A stretch of DNA of 54,276 nucleotides. Source: Alphaproteobacteria bacterium (GTDB lineage: Bacteria > Pseudomonadota > Alphaproteobacteria > Rs-D84). A program made the position numbers and the translations under genes. The notes below the pieces were generated by a model. That model was not told the origin of the DNA. It searched no databases and saw only the letters and a program-made list of their open reading frames with translations. Of the stretch, positions 47,045 through 54,276 are shown one piece after another (the first letter of the stretch is position 1; each line of letters begins with the position of its first letter). The DNA lies in NCBI GenBank assembly GCA_009784815.1, contig WQXN01000006.1, positions 1-54,276 of the forward strand, read 5' to 3'.

Positions 47045-48133
47045 ATGACCCATCAGAAAGTAAAAAATTATTTCATGACCACGGGCGATGTCGTTCGGAT
47101 AATCGACGGCAAGCCCGACGTGTCGTCCAGTCTGACCGCCGCCCATTACGAGCTTAGGCAGAACGTCGCGGGCTTCTACCTTAAGCGCGCCAAGCCGTTC
47201 GGAGTTCCCGCAAAAATATTTGGCGATTCCGATAAACATGTGAAAAGAATACTCAATACTTGGAATGATCGCGATTCCGGCCTAGGTGTTTTGCTGTCGG
47301 GCTTCAAGGGGGGGGGTAAAACTCTGCTTGCGAAAAAAATAGCGAACGAGTGCGTTCAAACAGGCATACCTTCCATAATGATAAACGATTCTTTTTCCGC
47401 AGGCGGCATCGCCGAATTTTTGGGCGCCATACCGGGCAGGACGGTGGTGATATTTGACGAGTTCGAAAAAATATACGGCAGATCCAGCGGCGACCAGGAC
47501 GGCATGCTCACTATGTTCGATGGCGTGAAAAATCCGGGAAACAAGCTGTTCCTTCTGACCTGCAACGAGACAAGCAACGTAAGCAGTCTGCTTTTGAATC
47601 GTCCGGGCCGCATGTTCTATCATATAAAATACAAAGAACTCGAGGCCGAGGAGATAGAGGCCTATTGCGATGAAAACTTGAAGGACAAGAAATATACGAA
47701 AAATATAATTTCCCTTGCGCTTGTGATACGAGGATTTTCATACGACATCCTCAGTAAACTGATCGAGGAGATGAACAGATACAACGAGAGCCCGTGGCAG
47801 TCGCTTGGCTATCTGAATATCGAGATATACAACAGCAGTTCATATTTTATCGGAAACTTTTTCGATAAAAACGAAAAAGAATATGTATGTTATAATACAG
47901 ACGGCGAGCGCGCCGCGAATGATTTGTATTTCAATCCGCTGACTGACGAGATTTCGGTATATTGCAATTTCGGAGGAAAGAAAAAATCCGAGATCGAATT
48001 CAGACCTATAGATTTTGAATGCATAGAGGGCGATAAAATAATCATGAAAAACAAGTCCGGAAGGCTGGAACTAACCAAGCCGATCAGAGACTTGACCGCT
48101 GTGGAATTGCTGGGCGGCAAGCGTATAAAATAA
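47045..48133 (+). CDS. AAA+ ATPase with homopolymeric Walker A
   Basis: Protein of 362 residues. Walker A is SGFKGGGKT at about 86-93, Walker B VVIFDEFEKIY with D138/E139, a sensor-1 region LFLLTCNE, and a sensor/arginine-finger region LLLNRPGRMFYHI. N-terminal part unknown; the C-terminal 120 residues are strand-rich and unknown. The layout resembles phage-type AAA ATPases. Nine Gs (47308-47316) encode K-G-G-G of the P-loop, so a slip both shifts the frame and destroys the active site. Starts 12 bases after pyrKD. Confidence 0.7.
   Translation: MTHQKVKNYFMTTGDVVRIIDGKPDVSSSLTAAHYELRQNVAGFYLKRAKPFGVPAKIFGDSDKHVKRILNTWNDRDSGLGVLLSGFKGGGKTLLAKKIANECVQTGIPSIMINDSFSAGGIAEFLGAIPGRTVVIFDEFEKIYGRSSGDQDGMLTMFDGVKNPGNKLFLLTCNETSNVSSLLLNRPGRMFYHIKYKELEAEEIEAYCDENLKDKKYTKNIISLALVIRGFSYDILSKLIEEMNRYNESPWQSLGYLNIEIYNSSSYFIGNFFDKNEKEYVCYNTDGERAANDLYFNPLTDEISVYCNFGGKKKSEIEFRPIDFECIEGDKIIMKNKSGRLELTKPIRDLTAVELLGGKRIK
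47308..47316. repeat. 9-G homopolymer in the Walker A codons
   Basis: Nine Gs spanning the codons of K-G-G-G in the P-loop. Glycine codons could avoid a pure G run, so its presence is not forced by the motif. Confidence 0.7.
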
Positions 48134-48135
48134 TT

Positions 48136-48888
48136 TTAAAACTTATAGCTTGCGCCGATGCCCAGCATAAACTGGTCTTTGGCATAAGTTATCGGCGACT
48201 TCGCCGCAGGTCCCGTCAGGCGCATATATTCGAACGCGACGTCGATCGAAATATTTTTCGTTACAAAGTATTTAACAAGCCCGCCCGCGTCCAAGCTTTT
48301 CAAGCCTGCGGACGGATCGTATAGTTCGTATCCGAACTTGTTGTGCTCGACCTCGGTCACACCGAAATAAGTCTGGTTGAAAGTTTTGCTTCCATATATG
48401 GCGGTCGCGTAAAGCGTCAAATTAACGCGATCCGAAATCTCGTCCCTCCAGGCGATTCCAAGGTTATAGCTGCTTCCCCTTACGCCGTGCATCAACCCGT
48501 CCGTCATTCGGAAGTTAAAAACAAAAGGATCGAATTTCAATATGGTGTTCAGCGTTGCGACCGGCCGGATGTTTTCGATATATTCGAAAGTGTCCCACGA
48601 TTCTCCCAAATTCCGTTTCACGCGCCAGCGGATCGCGGGGGCAAATATCAAAGTGCGAGTCTCCTCGACCGGAACATAAAGTCCGACGCCCTGGAAGGTC
48701 TCTGCGAACAAAGGTCCGTACTGCAGGTCCACCATAGGGAACCAATAAGGCTCGTACTTGGATGCGCCCATATATTGCGGCCCGATCAGCACCATTCCTC
48801 CGACCGACGCCTTCAGCTGAAAGTCATCGTCGGCCAATGCGCCCAGCGGCGCCAAAGCAATAATTAAAATAATCGCTTTCCTAAACAT
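48136..48888 (-). CDS. MipA/OmpV-family outer-membrane protein
   Basis: Barrel protein of 250 residues with a signal peptide (MFRKAIILIIALAPLGALA). Matches to MipA/OmpV: GGMVLIGPQYMGASKYEPYWFPMVDLQYG, VGLYVPVEETRTLIFAPAIRWR, a TYFGVTEVEH segment and a C-terminal strand QFMLGIGASYKF ending in Phe. In other species these are scaffolds for murein enzymes or porin-like proteins. The start at 48888 is supported by the signal peptide and the promoter nine bases upstream; the frame is open further upstream but has no start signal. Confidence 0.85.
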   Translation of the reverse strand: MFRKAIILIIALAPLGALADDDFQLKASVGGMVLIGPQYMGASKYEPYWFPMVDLQYGPLFAETFQGVGLYVPVEETRTLIFAPAIRWRVKRNLGESWDTFEYIENIRPVATLNTILKFDPFVFNFRMTDGLMHGVRGSSYNLGIAWRDEISDRVNLTLYATAIYGSKTFNQTYFGVTEVEHNKFGYELYDPSAGLKSLDAGGLVKYFVTKNISIDVAFEYMRLTGPAAKSPITYAKDQFMLGIGASYKF

Positions 48889-48897
48889 CGTGTCTGC

Positions 48898-48905
48898 ATT
48901 ATAAT
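48898..48905. promoter_or_regulatory. Shared divergent -10 region
   Basis: ATTATAAT reads TATAAT on both strands (plus 48900-48905; minus 48903-48898). The flanking start codons lie at 48888 (minus) and 48913 (plus), so both mRNAs have leaders of about zero to three bases. Confidence 0.5.
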
Positions 48906-48912
48906 ACGGCCT

Positions 48913-50139
48913 ATGAACAAAAGTAAACTGTTTCTTTGGTGCCTTTACACTTTCGCGAACTCGATAGTCTTTGTGAATTTTCTGGTGTATTTTTCCAAGT
49001 GGCTGGTGATAGACGGCGGTCTGTCGGACATGGCCTATAACATGGTGTTCGTGATTACGGCAATCGCCTTGCTGTTTTCGGCTCCGGCGCTTGCGGCCCA
49101 TACGGACGTGTGCCGATCCCGCCGGTTGTTCCTGAACCTTGCCACGATAGGCACGGCGGCGGCATATCTGATCGCGGCGCTGGCAGCTATATACGGGGCG
49201 CACGTTATAATAGCGTTCCTTGCGCTTATGGCGGGGCAGTATTTCTTTCAGCTGTCTTATATATTTTACGATCCGTTGCTGAACGACTTGTCGGATAAAA
49301 AACACCGCGCCGCCGCCAGCGGCATAGGACAGTTTTCAAGCAACGCCGGAATGATCGCCGGGCTTGCCTTGTCGCTGCCGTTGGTCTCCGCGGGCGGAAG
49401 GCTTGCTCCGCTTATACCGTCGGTCGCGCTGTTCTCGATACTTGCTCTGCCGCTGATGATCTTTTACCGCGAGAATATCGACAAATGCAAAATGGTCGCC
49501 GTTAAGCACAAAATAAAGCTAGGTTTCGACTGGAAGAAATTTAAGCGGTTTGTTCTGACTTCGGCGGCCGCGCCGATCCTGATCGCGTTTTTCTTTTACA
49601 CCAACGCGCTGAATACTATTACGAACAACTACGCCATATACGCGAACCGGGTCGTGGATTTGTCGGATGAAATGACTTCTGTGATACTGATCGTCAATCT
49701 GATCGCGGCCTGCCTTGGCGCCTTGGGCATAGGATTCATAGGCGACAGGATCGGCGCGCGGAGATGTTTGATGTGCATATTATGGACCTGGCTTTTGCTG
49801 ATTCCGGTGATAGCAATAGCGAACACTCAGTGGTTGTTTTTCACGCTGGCGGTGCTGCTTGGCCTTACGATCGGCGCGGGCTGGGCGATAAGCCGCGCTT
49901 ATGTCAGCACCAGTCTGGGCAAGGACGAAGTCGGATACGGATTTTCGTTCTATACGATATTCGAACGGTTTTCATCGACCATAGGCCCGTTGATATGGGG
50001 AGGAATATTGCTATCAGGGGCCGGATACAGGGTCGCGATGCTGTCAATGGCAGGATTTATTCTGATCGGAATAATCGTCTTGAATCGCGCAAAAACTTCA
50101 GCTAGAATCCATCAGGAAAACAAAAGGAGAACAAAATGA
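48913..50139 (+). CDS. MFS transporter, UMF1/Atg22-like
   Basis: Polytopic membrane protein of 408 residues with about 12 hydrophobic segments. It opens FLWCLYTFANSIVFVNFLVYFSKW, close to the UMF1 family start (W.LYDFANS.F). Further matches are YIFYDPLLNDLSDKKHRAAASGIGQFSSNAGMIAGL and IGFIGDRIGARRC, the MFS loop motif. Substrate unknown; yeast Atg22 exports amino acids. Its stop overlaps the next small gene (ATGA). Confidence 0.85.
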   Translation: MNKSKLFLWCLYTFANSIVFVNFLVYFSKWLVIDGGLSDMAYNMVFVITAIALLFSAPALAAHTDVCRSRRLFLNLATIGTAAAYLIAALAAIYGAHVIIAFLALMAGQYFFQLSYIFYDPLLNDLSDKKHRAAASGIGQFSSNAGMIAGLALSLPLVSAGGRLAPLIPSVALFSILALPLMIFYRENIDKCKMVAVKHKIKLGFDWKKFKRFVLTSAAAPILIAFFFYTNALNTITNNYAIYANRVVDLSDEMTSVILIVNLIAACLGALGIGFIGDRIGARRCLMCILWTWLLLIPVIAIANTQWLFFTLAVLLGLTIGAGWAISRAYVSTSLGKDEVGYGFSFYTIFERFSSTIGPLIWGGILLSGAGYRVAMLSMAGFILIGIIVLNRAKTSARIHQENKRRTK

Positions 50140-50321
50140 CGAAACTTATAAATATGGTATGTCTTCCGATAGTTATAATCGGAGCCGTGAACTACGGTCT
50201 TATGGGGCTTTTCGGCATAGACCTGCTGCATTATCTGAACGGCGCGACGTTGATTCAGGCCGCCCAGATCATCATCGGAGTATCCGGTCTTGTTGTCGCC
50301 GCGGGCTACGCTCAGAAGTAA
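50136..50321 (+). CDS. DUF378 small membrane protein
   Basis: Protein of 61 residues with two membrane segments (VCLPIVIIGAVNYGLMGLFG and AAQIIIGVSGLVVAAGYA). The pattern IIGA.NYGL.GLF..DL...L.G...........I.G..GL matches DUF378. Starts inside the MFS stop (ATGA), so it is translationally coupled. Confidence 0.82.
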   Translation: MTKLINMVCLPIVIIGAVNYGLMGLFGIDLLHYLNGATLIQAAQIIIGVSGLVVAAGYAQK

Positions 50322-50337
50322 GGCGACAAAAAATATT

Positions 50338-50487
50338 GGGTCGCTTTTCAAATCGGTCTATATCGTCCACTACCGTCGAAAACCCGACACGTCGTGGCAG
50401 CCTATTAGGCCTACGCCGGTCAGGTTTTCTAGGTATTGAACGATCTATCCTCGATTTGCGGCGACCATAATATTTTTTGAGTTTATT
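50338..50487. repeat. Structured intergenic repeat, copy 4
   Basis: Nested helices GGTCGC (50339)/GCGACC (50461); CAAATCG (50349)/CGATTTG (50452); ATCGTCCA (50362)/TGAACGAT (50437); GAAAACCCGAC/GTCAGGTTTTC. The tail ATTTTTTGAGTTTATT runs into the next start codon. Confidence 0.8.
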
Positions 50488-50492
50488 AAAAA

Positions 50493-51773
50493 TTGAGAAA
50501 AATTGCGATATTTATCTGCGCGCTTCTATCCGCCTGCGGCGGAGGGTTTGAAGCGCGCAATCAAAAATTCATGAAGGAATTCTCCGACGGCGAATATGCT
50601 CGCGCCGGGGAAATCATGGTTCCGAAAAAAGAAGAACGCTATCTGTCCGGCCTTCAATGCGGGGCGGGTTTCATGTGGGCAAATTCGGGCGACCGCGCCC
50701 AGCAGTGCTTTGCGATAAGCGATGAAGCCATTTTAAATTCTCCGCGCGGCGATTATACACCTCTTGCGTTCGAGCAGATAATGCTGAACACCTACCAAGG
50801 AATTTCGGCGACGGTCCTGCGGGACGGTCACGCGCGCGTATTCTTCAACCGCGCCTATCAGCTGCAGGTCCAAAGCGTTCAGGATGCGGCGAAACAGATA
50901 GACAATCTTGCCGATGAATTCAGAAGTTCTGCAAGGAAAATCCCCGGCATGCCGCCGCTTGAAACGATCGTGAACGACGTCAGCCGCGATCTGGACAGGA
51001 ATGCGGAAGTCGCCGCGATGTCGGACTTTGTGAATCCGTACGCCACCTGGCTGGCCGCAATATACCGCGGTGTGAACGGCGATCTAAGCAATAGCGAAAA
51101 TTTTCTATCGCGTGTCGCGGTATTCGCTCCGGACAATAAATTCGTATCGGGCGACATGGCCGCGATCAGGTCAAGACAGCCGCAGGTATGGATAGTGCTG
51201 GAAGACGGTCTTATGGGAAAACGCACGGTGCAGAAACTTGCGCCCAGAACTTTGCAGCAGTGGAATATAAATCTGTCGATACCGGACGTTGCGAAAGGCA
51301 CCAAAGCCAAGGGCGAGCTGACGATCAACGGGATAAAAACCCAGCCGCTTGCGGACATGACGCGGATCGCCAAAACCGACCTGTCGAAATTCCGCAGGCG
51401 CGACATAATAGCGTCAGTAGTATTTGAAATCGCAAAAGTGGCGGCGGCTGGCACCGCGTTTGTGGCTTCCGAAATCACCGCGCATTCCAAAGCCGCAAAC
51501 CAGCAGGCGGCAGGCGCTTTCGCATTCGCCCTGCTTGGCCGCGCCGCGCTGGTGGCTATTATGGCTCAGGAAAAAAGCTGGGAGATGAAGGGCTGGGAAG
51601 CGCTTCCGAACACTGTTTCCATCGCGCGCCTTCCGATGCCCGCCAGCCGTAAATTAAATATCGACGGCGTGGGCCAAGTCGAAATCCCGGCGGATATTAG
51701 GAACGCGGTCGTCTTCGTAAGAATTCCCTCGACTAATGCGAAACCAGGAGTTATAGTAGGGAAGTTGAATTAG
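50493..51773 (+). CDS. Lipoprotein of the COG3014 type, partner of LpoB
   Basis: Protein of 426 residues starting with TTG. Signal and lipobox: IAIFICALLSACGGG (LSAC). The body has a helical TPR-like part (FNRAYQLQVQSVQDAAKQIDNLADEF) and a C-terminal region with VWIVLEDGLMGKRTVQKL, a strand-rich LTINGIKTQPLADM, and a hydrophobic AFALLGRAALVAIMA. This resembles the COG3014 lipoproteins that sit next to lpoB in many Gram-negatives. Its translation start lies in the tail of the structured repeat, which might therefore influence expression. Confidence 0.7.
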   Translation: MRKIAIFICALLSACGGGFEARNQKFMKEFSDGEYARAGEIMVPKKEERYLSGLQCGAGFMWANSGDRAQQCFAISDEAILNSPRGDYTPLAFEQIMLNTYQGISATVLRDGHARVFFNRAYQLQVQSVQDAAKQIDNLADEFRSSARKIPGMPPLETIVNDVSRDLDRNAEVAAMSDFVNPYATWLAAIYRGVNGDLSNSENFLSRVAVFAPDNKFVSGDMAAIRSRQPQVWIVLEDGLMGKRTVQKLAPRTLQQWNINLSIPDVAKGTKAKGELTINGIKTQPLADMTRIAKTDLSKFRRRDIIASVVFEIAKVAAAGTAFVASEITAHSKAANQQAAGAFAFALLGRAALVAIMAQEKSWEMKGWEALPNTVSIARLPMPASRKLNIDGVGQVEIPADIRNAVVFVRIPSTNAKPGVIVGKLN

Positions 51774-51793
51774 GCATTTTTTGGGATTATAAT
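51765..51793 (+). promoter_or_regulatory. Promoter of the LpoB-like gene
   Basis: TTGAAT (51765-51770), 17-bp spacer, TATAAT (51788-51793), overlapping the previous stop codon. Confidence 0.65.
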
Positions 51794-51821
51794 AGGCAAA
51801 CTAAACTAAGGAGAAACGACA

Positions 51822-52394
51822 ATGAAAAAAATAATAATATCTATTTGCGCCGCGCTGATGCTTGGGGCCTGCGCCGAAACCCGCGTTATAGACCGGAACG
51901 AGTCTGCAAACTGGGTGGCGGCGGAACTGACAAGCCACGACCTTGAACGCATGGCGAAAATAATGCTGGACGATCTTTTGAATAACGAGCTGTCCGGCGA
52001 CAAGCGATTTATAATGGAAGTCGCGCAGGTAAGAAACGACACAATGCAGAAAATCAACACGGCCGACCTGACGGACTATATGAGGCGCGAACTTCGTAGG
52101 TCAGGCCGCGTCCGGCTGACCAACCTTCACGAGAATGCGTCGGTCGCAGCCTCGCGCGATCTTGCCAATAAAAGCATAATGGACCAGTCCACCGTCATGC
52201 AGCAGGGCAGGGTTGTCGCTCCGGACGTCAGCCTGTTCGGAAGAATCCAGCAGCGCGACTTCATGGTGGACGGCAAGCGCATGATCGAGTATACATTCTC
52301 GCTTGCGATCACGGACCTTAAGACGGGGCTCGAGATTTGGAGCAAACAGGAAGTCGTGACCAAGCTTACCCACCGCAACCGCCGCACCTGGTAG
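51822..52394 (+). CDS. lpoB: LpoB-like penicillin-binding-protein activator lipoprotein
   Basis: Lipoprotein of 190 residues: signal MKKIIISICAALMLGAC with lipobox LGAC. The LpoB core follows: WVAAELTSHDLERMAKIMLDDLLNN, FIMEVAQVRNDTMQKINTADLTDYMRRELRRSGRVRL, APDVSLFGRIQQRDF and YTFSLAITDLKTGLEIWSKQEVVTKLTHR. In enterobacteria LpoB activates PBP1b; here the partner is inferred. An AAGGAGAA ribosome site precedes the ATG. A terminator follows. Confidence 0.82.
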   Translation: MKKIIISICAALMLGACAETRVIDRNESANWVAAELTSHDLERMAKIMLDDLLNNELSGDKRFIMEVAQVRNDTMQKINTADLTDYMRRELRRSGRVRLTNLHENASVAASRDLANKSIMDQSTVMQQGRVVAPDVSLFGRIQQRDFMVDGKRMIEYTFSLAITDLKTGLEIWSKQEVVTKLTHRNRRTW

Positions 52395-52424
52395 TAATAG
52401 TTAGCGTGTGATCATAAATATGTA

Positions 52425-52458
52425 TAAACAAAAACCACGATAATTTGTGGTTTTTGTT
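52425..52458. terminator. Terminator after the LpoB-like gene
   Basis: AAACAAAAACCAC (52425-52437) pairs with GTGGTTTTTGTTT (52446-52458). Confidence 0.8.
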
Positions 52459-52484
52459 TAATTTAATAACGTAGATACTAACGC

Positions 52485-52784
52485 ATGACAAGACAATTTC
52501 AAAGAAGAATTGAAGATTTTATTTGCCAGCGTTGCGGTGCGAAAGTTTCCGGCGACGGTTATACAAACCATTGCCCCGCGTGTTTGTATAGCAAAGATGT
52601 TGATATAAATCCAGGAGATCGGGCTTCCGAATGCCAAGGTTTGATGGAGCCTTTGTCTGTAGAAGTTAAAAAAGATCATTATGTTATACTACATAAATGC
52701 ACTAAATGCGGGAAAGAGCGAAAAAATAAATCCTCAAAAAAGGATGATTTCGATATTATTTTGAAAATTTCCCAAAATGCATAA
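52485..52784 (+). CDS. RNHCP-domain zinc-ribbon protein
   Basis: Protein of 99 residues with the RNHCP domain: FICQRCGAKVSGDGYTNHCPACLYSKDVDINPGDRASECQGLM, then ILHKCTKCGKERKNKSSKKDDFD. Cys pairs C-x2-C, C-x2-C and C-x2-C form the zinc site; NHCPxCLYS and PGDR are diagnostic, with YTNHCP in place of RNHCP. Function is unknown but an RNA-associated role is plausible. No clear ribosome site. Confidence 0.85.
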   Translation: MTRQFQRRIEDFICQRCGAKVSGDGYTNHCPACLYSKDVDINPGDRASECQGLMEPLSVEVKKDHYVILHKCTKCGKERKNKSSKKDDFDIILKISQNA

Positions 52785-52814
52785 AGGTTCGGATAAAATT
52801 CCGTGCGATCGAAC

Positions 52815-52844
52815 AAAAAAAGTTCCCCGCTTTCGCGAGGAACT
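52815..52844 (-). terminator. Terminator of the candidate sRNA
   Basis: Minus strand AGTTCC..GGAACT stem with a GCGAAAGC-type loop, then seven Ts. Confidence 0.75.
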
Positions 52845-52990
52845 ATCAAAGCATTCAAGGAAGGAGGAAGGAAAGGAGAAACGAATGCCTTAATCTGTAA
52901 AAAGTCCCGGGGCCTAGAGGAGAGAGAATGTAGGAGGGAGTCTAGTTCCCCGGGTTAATCGCCAAGGGCTTTTTCCCTCCCCCTTGACAT
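52815..52990 (-). ncRNA. Candidate minus-strand sRNA with anti-Shine-Dalgarno loops
   Basis: About 175 nt between a promoter at 53023-52996 and a terminator at 52844-52815. Hairpin 1: CCCGGGG/CCCCGGG (52954-52906) plus CTAGA/TCTAG, with a pyrimidine loop holding CTCCCTCCT. Hairpin 2: GCATTC/GAATGC (52888-52851) with a 26-nt loop holding CTCCTTTCCTTCCTCC. The design recalls alphaproteobacterial CCUCCUCCC-loop sRNAs (CcsR/cuckoo, alpha-r15), recognised by motif only. Confidence 0.6.
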
Positions 52991-52995
52991 TGACA

Positions 52996-53023
52996 AACAT
53001 ACAACATCTGTGTCATTTGTCAA
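52996..53023 (-). promoter_or_regulatory. Promoter of the candidate sRNA
   Basis: Minus strand TTGACA (53023-53018), 16-bp spacer, TATGTT (53001-52996). An inverted TTGACA..TGTCAA pair around it could bind a regulator. Confidence 0.55.
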
Positions 53024-53090
53024 GCAATTTTGTCGTAGTATTTTCACATATTTGGTAGTTTTGAATAAACTGGCTTAATTCAATAGGATG

Positions 53091-54224
53091 TTAGATGTTT
53101 TCGCCGGCGATAATTCCACTGGCAAAGGCAAAATGAAGGTTAAATCCGCCCAAATCGCCCGAAACGTCCAAAACTTCGCCCACAAAGTACAATCCGGGGC
53201 ATAATTTTGACTCGAAATTTTTTCCCGACACTTCATCCGTCGATACTCCGCCCGCGGTAATTTCAGCGCTTCGAAATCCCATAGTCGTCATTGACCCGGC
53301 CGGGATAATAAAATTTTTCAAGCGGTCCGACAATGCGACAAGCTCGGAATCCTTATAATCGGCAAGCGGCCGTTCGTCATCGCCGGCAAACCATTTCGCA
53401 AGACGCGCGGGAAAATGCGATTGCAGTACGTTGAGCGCTCGTTTTTTACCATCGGTTTTCTTGGAATCTATCAAAATATTTTCCGTGCCGGGCATAAAGT
53501 CGATATGCCAATCCTGACCCGTATAGAAAAGTGAAGCGCGGTAAGTTGCCGGTCCTCCTATACCCGAGTGCGTGAACAACAACGAATCTTGGATTTCGTT
53601 TATTTTGACCGGCACGGACATGCCCGCGAATTCGATTGGAAATATTTTGGTTTTAAGTGCGACAAGAGCAGGGCGGATCGGCTCGATTTTATGTCCGAAC
53701 TGTTTAGCAATTTTGTATCCGACGTCGGATATGCCAAGCACGGGAAAAGATACTCCCCCGGTCGCGATTATGACTTTGTTCCCAATCCATTTGGAATTTA
53801 CATGGAATTTATTGCCGCATTTTTCGACCTTGTTAATTTTTGCGTTCAATATAAAGTCGGCCCCAATCGCGTTTTTAAACATCGCATCCGCCAAGGTTTT
53901 CGCGCCGTCCGCGCAAAAGAATTGTCCGGGGGCTTTTTCGATGTATTTAATTCCGTGCGCGTCGGCCCATGCAAGAATATCGCGCGGTTTTACTTTTGAC
54001 AAAGCGGAAATTACGAAGTTGGGATTTTTCCCAAAATACCTGGGTTTATCCGCCGCAAGATTTGTGAAATTGCACCGCCCTCCGCCTGCGGCCAGCACTT
54101 TGCGCAAAGGCTTTTCGCCCATATCCAGAATCAGAACGCTACGGCCTTTTTCCAAGGCCGCCCGCGCGGCGCTTAACCCCGCCGCACCCGCCCCAATAAT
54201 TATAACGTCATAGTTTTTATCCAC
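53091..54224 (-). CDS. NAD(P)/FAD-dependent oxidoreductase, HI0933/YhiN family
   Basis: Flavoprotein of about 377 residues. The FAD dinucleotide-binding motif is YDVIIIGAGAAGLSAARAALEKG at the N-terminus, followed by the HI0933 hallmarks KPLRKVLAAGGGRCNFTN, KVIIATGGVSFPVLGISDVGYKIAKQFGH, FTHSGIGGPA and a C-terminal GLYFVGEVLDVSGDLGGFNLHFAFASG. The physiological substrate is generally unknown. The GTG at 54224 is the likely start; upstream codons in this frame are only a GGN-type repeat read as Ala/Val. The start overlaps the stop of the upstream gene. Confidence 0.88.
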   Translation of the reverse strand: MDKNYDVIIIGAGAAGLSAARAALEKGRSVLILDMGEKPLRKVLAAGGGRCNFTNLAADKPRYFGKNPNFVISALSKVKPRDILAWADAHGIKYIEKAPGQFFCADGAKTLADAMFKNAIGADFILNAKINKVEKCGNKFHVNSKWIGNKVIIATGGVSFPVLGISDVGYKIAKQFGHKIEPIRPALVALKTKIFPIEFAGMSVPVKINEIQDSLLFTHSGIGGPATYRASLFYTGQDWHIDFMPGTENILIDSKKTDGKKRALNVLQSHFPARLAKWFAGDDERPLADYKDSELVALSDRLKNFIIPAGSMTTMGFRSAEITAGGVSTDEVSGKNFESKLCPGLYFVGEVLDVSGDLGGFNLHFAFASGIIAGENI

Positions 54225-54276
54225 CGCCACCGCCGCCACCGCCACCGCCGCCGCCACCGCCGCCGCCACCGCCGCC
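54217..54276 (-). CDS. Poly-glycine C-terminus of an upstream gene (partial)
   Basis: On the minus strand one frame reads 19 consecutive glycines (GGC/GGT, last GGA) from the window edge, then TAA at 54219-54217, overlapping the GTG start of the flavoprotein (GTGGATAA). The rest lies outside the window, so the protein cannot be named. The repeat probably caused the contig to end here. Confidence 0.5.
   Translation of the reverse strand, partial: GGGGGGGGGGGGGGGGGGG

Overview
The window looks like chromosome of an uncultured, probably host-associated alphaproteobacterium. The taxon is inferred from gene types: an alpha-type SspB, a LexA/S24-like HTH family, opacity-type outer-membrane proteins, and a class 1B dihydroorotate dehydrogenase of the kind common in anaerobes. 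Most of the window is moderate-GC chromosome with consensus sigma70-type promoters (TTGACA-17-TATAAT). Many of these lie so close to the start codon that the mRNA should be leaderless. One AT-rich island (about 31.5-42.5 kb) is clearly foreign.

Layout. 1-9.7 kb: PAP2 phosphatase, outer-membrane proteins, dnaE-rsmH, sspB, a GT8 glycosyltransferase, a SIMPL protein and a small HTH regulator. 9.7-15.6 kb: surface-glycan island with two GT2s, a methyltransferase and two divergent, homologous GT4s whose shared intergenic region is bounded by a 21-bp perfect inverted repeat. 15.7-21.9 kb: rho, small housekeeping genes, three tRNAs, lrgAB and an alkyltransferase. 22-31.4 kb: two ABC exporters, pyrC, a GT2-FkbM fusion, another GT2 and unknowns. 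31.45-42.5 kb: tRNA-Asn carrying a serine-recombinase element (C5 methyltransferase plus endonuclease, HUH Rep-like protein, second C5 methyltransferase), followed by three single-gene cassettes separated by att-like sites. 42.5-54.3 kb: an unknown, a lipase-like hydrolase, plsY, a pyrK-pyrD fusion, an AAA+ ATPase, MipA/OmpV, an MFS transporter, an lpoB pair, an RNHCP protein, a candidate sRNA and an HI0933-family flavoprotein that runs to a poly-glycine repeat at the window edge.

Four themes stand out. (1) Six G/C homopolymers of exactly nine bases sit in promoter spacers, in a glycosyltransferase gene, in the Walker A motif of an AAA+ gene, and in the invertible-looking GT4 spacer. This is the signature of slipped-strand phase variation of the cell surface. 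(2) The tRNA-Asn island is a tandem att array in which the attP lies inside the recombinase 3' end. Orphan recombinase tails separate one-gene cassettes (GNAT, CutA, a Cys-rich unknown), giving a serine-recombinase analogue of an integron or SCC array. (3) A dispersed intergenic element of about 110-140 nt recurs four times in the same orientation, with three nested helices kept by compensatory changes. (4) Near the right end is a candidate minus-strand sRNA whose two hairpin loops are rich in CCUCC anti-Shine-Dalgarno motifs.

Gene functions are inferred from protein motifs by eye. No database search was run.
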